Of a stretch of 6,452 nt of DNA, positions 5,577 through 6,452 are shown piece by piece. The position numbers and the translations under genes are program-made. The notes below the pieces were generated by a model. The model was given only the letters and a program-made list of their open reading frames with translations, ran no database searches and was not told the DNA's origin. Source of the stretch: Planctomycetaceae bacterium (GTDB lineage: Bacteria; Planctomycetota; Planctomycetia; Pirellulales; UBA1268). Each line of letters starts with the position of its first letter. Within the stretch, counting starts at the first letter, position 1. The DNA lies in contig DNLZ01000197.1 in assembly GCA_003488325.1 (NCBI GenBank), forward strand, positions 1-6,452. The letters run 5' to 3'.

Positions 5577-6452
5577 ATGAAGACGCTTCACGTGACAGGC
5601 CCGATGCTGCTGGCGATGACCGCAGTGCTCGGGGGAGGGCGGGAATGCCGCGCCCAGTGCTGCCTGTCCGACCTCTTCGCAGGGTGCGGCACGTGCTTTC
5701 GCAAGGCGCCGACCTACGCCGTCGCGCCCGTCGCCGCACCGGTGGTCGCGCCGATCGCCGCTCCTCCACCCCCGGTGATGGTGCCGGTGCAGCAGACGAG
5801 CTACGTGCCGGAGACCACGTACCGCACGCAGATGCAGACCGTGCCCGTGACCAGCTACAAGCCGTCGTGCGAGATCGACCCCTGCACGGGCTGCCCCGTC
5901 GAGTGCATGCAGCCGGTCACCCAGTACGTGCAGCGCCCGGTCAGTGTGCCGGTGACGCAGTATCGCGCGGTCACCACCACCCGCTACGTGCAGATGCAGC
6001 CGGGCTACGCCGCACCGACGGGTGCCGTCGCTGCACCCGCCTATCCGGTGGCCCCGGCCGCCCCGATCGCCGCGCCCGTGGCGCCGGCCGCGAGCCCGTT
6101 CGCCGGGACGATTCAGACGACGCCGCAGGCATGGGGCGCCGCGGGCAGCGACGTTCCGCAACAGCTCATCCCGTCCCAGCCCGGGGTGGCCGCCCCCGCT
6201 CTGCCGCCGGGCACCTACCAGCAGCCGACCTACCAGCCGATCACGCCGCAATCGGGCGTCACGATGCAGGCCGCGCCCCAGGCGAGTCCGCTCCAGGCCA
6301 CCACGCCTCCGGCACTCGCACCGGCTCCCTCCCTGCGACCGATCCCGGAGATGCCTCGATCAGGCGCCGCGGCCCCGGCTCCCAACGGCACCCCGTCACC
6401 AGCGGGCAGCGCCGCCGTGCCGCCCGCGCTCGACGCCCCTGGCGCGGCTCGC
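5577..6452 (+). CDS. Secreted Cys/Tyr/Pro-rich low-complexity protein (3' end beyond window)
   Basis: The reading frame is open from this ATG to the window edge (292 codons, no stop), so only the N-terminal part is seen. AAGGAGAG at 5565-5572 is a good Shine-Dalgarno 6 nt (from AGGAG) before the ATG. The N-terminus MKTLHVTGPMLLAMTAVLGG looks like a signal peptide, with possible cleavage after CRA at 26 (before QCC). Four cysteines follow cleavage in 28-40 (C28, C29, C37, C40), and four more lie in 98-110 as C-x4-C-x2-C-x3-C. Residues 74-144 hold degenerate repeats built on PVT-x-Y: PVTSY 90-94, PVTQY 113-117 and PVTQY 125-129, with further regularly placed tyrosines at 76, 82, 137 and 144. 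From about 145 onward the sequence is Ala/Pro/Gln-rich and probably disordered. Such proteins recur as hypothetical secreted proteins in planctomycetes. The role is unknown; a cell-surface or envelope role is a guess. Confidence 0.82.
   Translation, partial: MKTLHVTGPMLLAMTAVLGGGRECRAQCCLSDLFAGCGTCFRKAPTYAVAPVAAPVVAPIAAPPPPVMVPVQQTSYVPETTYRTQMQTVPVTSYKPSCEIDPCTGCPVECMQPVTQYVQRPVSVPVTQYRAVTTTRYVQMQPGYAAPTGAVAAPAYPVAPAAPIAAPVAPAASPFAGTIQTTPQAWGAAGSDVPQQLIPSQPGVAAPALPPGTYQQPTYQPITPQSGVTMQAAPQASPLQATTPPALAPAPSLRPIPEMPRSGAAAPAPNGTPSPAGSAAVPPALDAPGAAR

Noticed and set aside
5511..6251. Minus-strand open frame opposite the secreted-protein gene
   Set aside because: It is Arg/Gly/His-rich without motifs. 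The plus frame has a Shine-Dalgarno, a signal peptide and repeat structure.

Overview
This GC-rich window most likely comes from a member of the Planctomycetes. The reasons are a stand-alone RNA polymerase alpha-CTD protein, a DUF3592 membrane protein coupled to two small conserved-looking proteins, and a secreted Cys/Tyr/Pro-rich protein with PVT-x-Y repeats, all of which resemble planctomycete hypothetical proteins. This assignment rests on family recognition from memory, not on a search.

Layout. Three imperfect 13-bp tandem repeats lie at the left edge. The minus strand then carries a complete PcrA/UvrD-type DNA helicase with a C-terminal Tudor-like domain. A short intergenic region contains an AT-rich island that reads as a -10 element on both strands, and it separates the helicase from four plus-strand genes. 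These are a 109-aa protein built around one alpha-CTD domain, a four-helix DUF3592 membrane protein, a 156-aa arrestin-like protein and a 206-aa P-loop NTPase. The last three are joined by two 4-nt ATGA overlaps, so they are almost certainly one translationally coupled operon. The alpha-CTD gene, 54 nt upstream, may belong to it.

The operon is followed by a short hairpin with a T-tract, a probable terminator. A leader with a GC-rich hairpin and a good Shine-Dalgarno then precedes a secreted low-complexity protein that runs off the right edge.

How the genes may work together. The helicase is a housekeeping repair and replication enzyme. Its Tudor domain, in characterised relatives, contacts RNA polymerase, and the divergent alpha-CTD protein is itself an RNA polymerase-derived DNA-binding domain; any functional link is inference. 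The most interesting unit is the three-gene module. The cytosolic tail of the DUF3592 protein and the whole second protein share an arrestin-like strand pattern, and the third protein is a small ATPase or GTPase. This would fit a membrane-associated adaptor and NTPase complex, but nothing in the sequence identifies a substrate.
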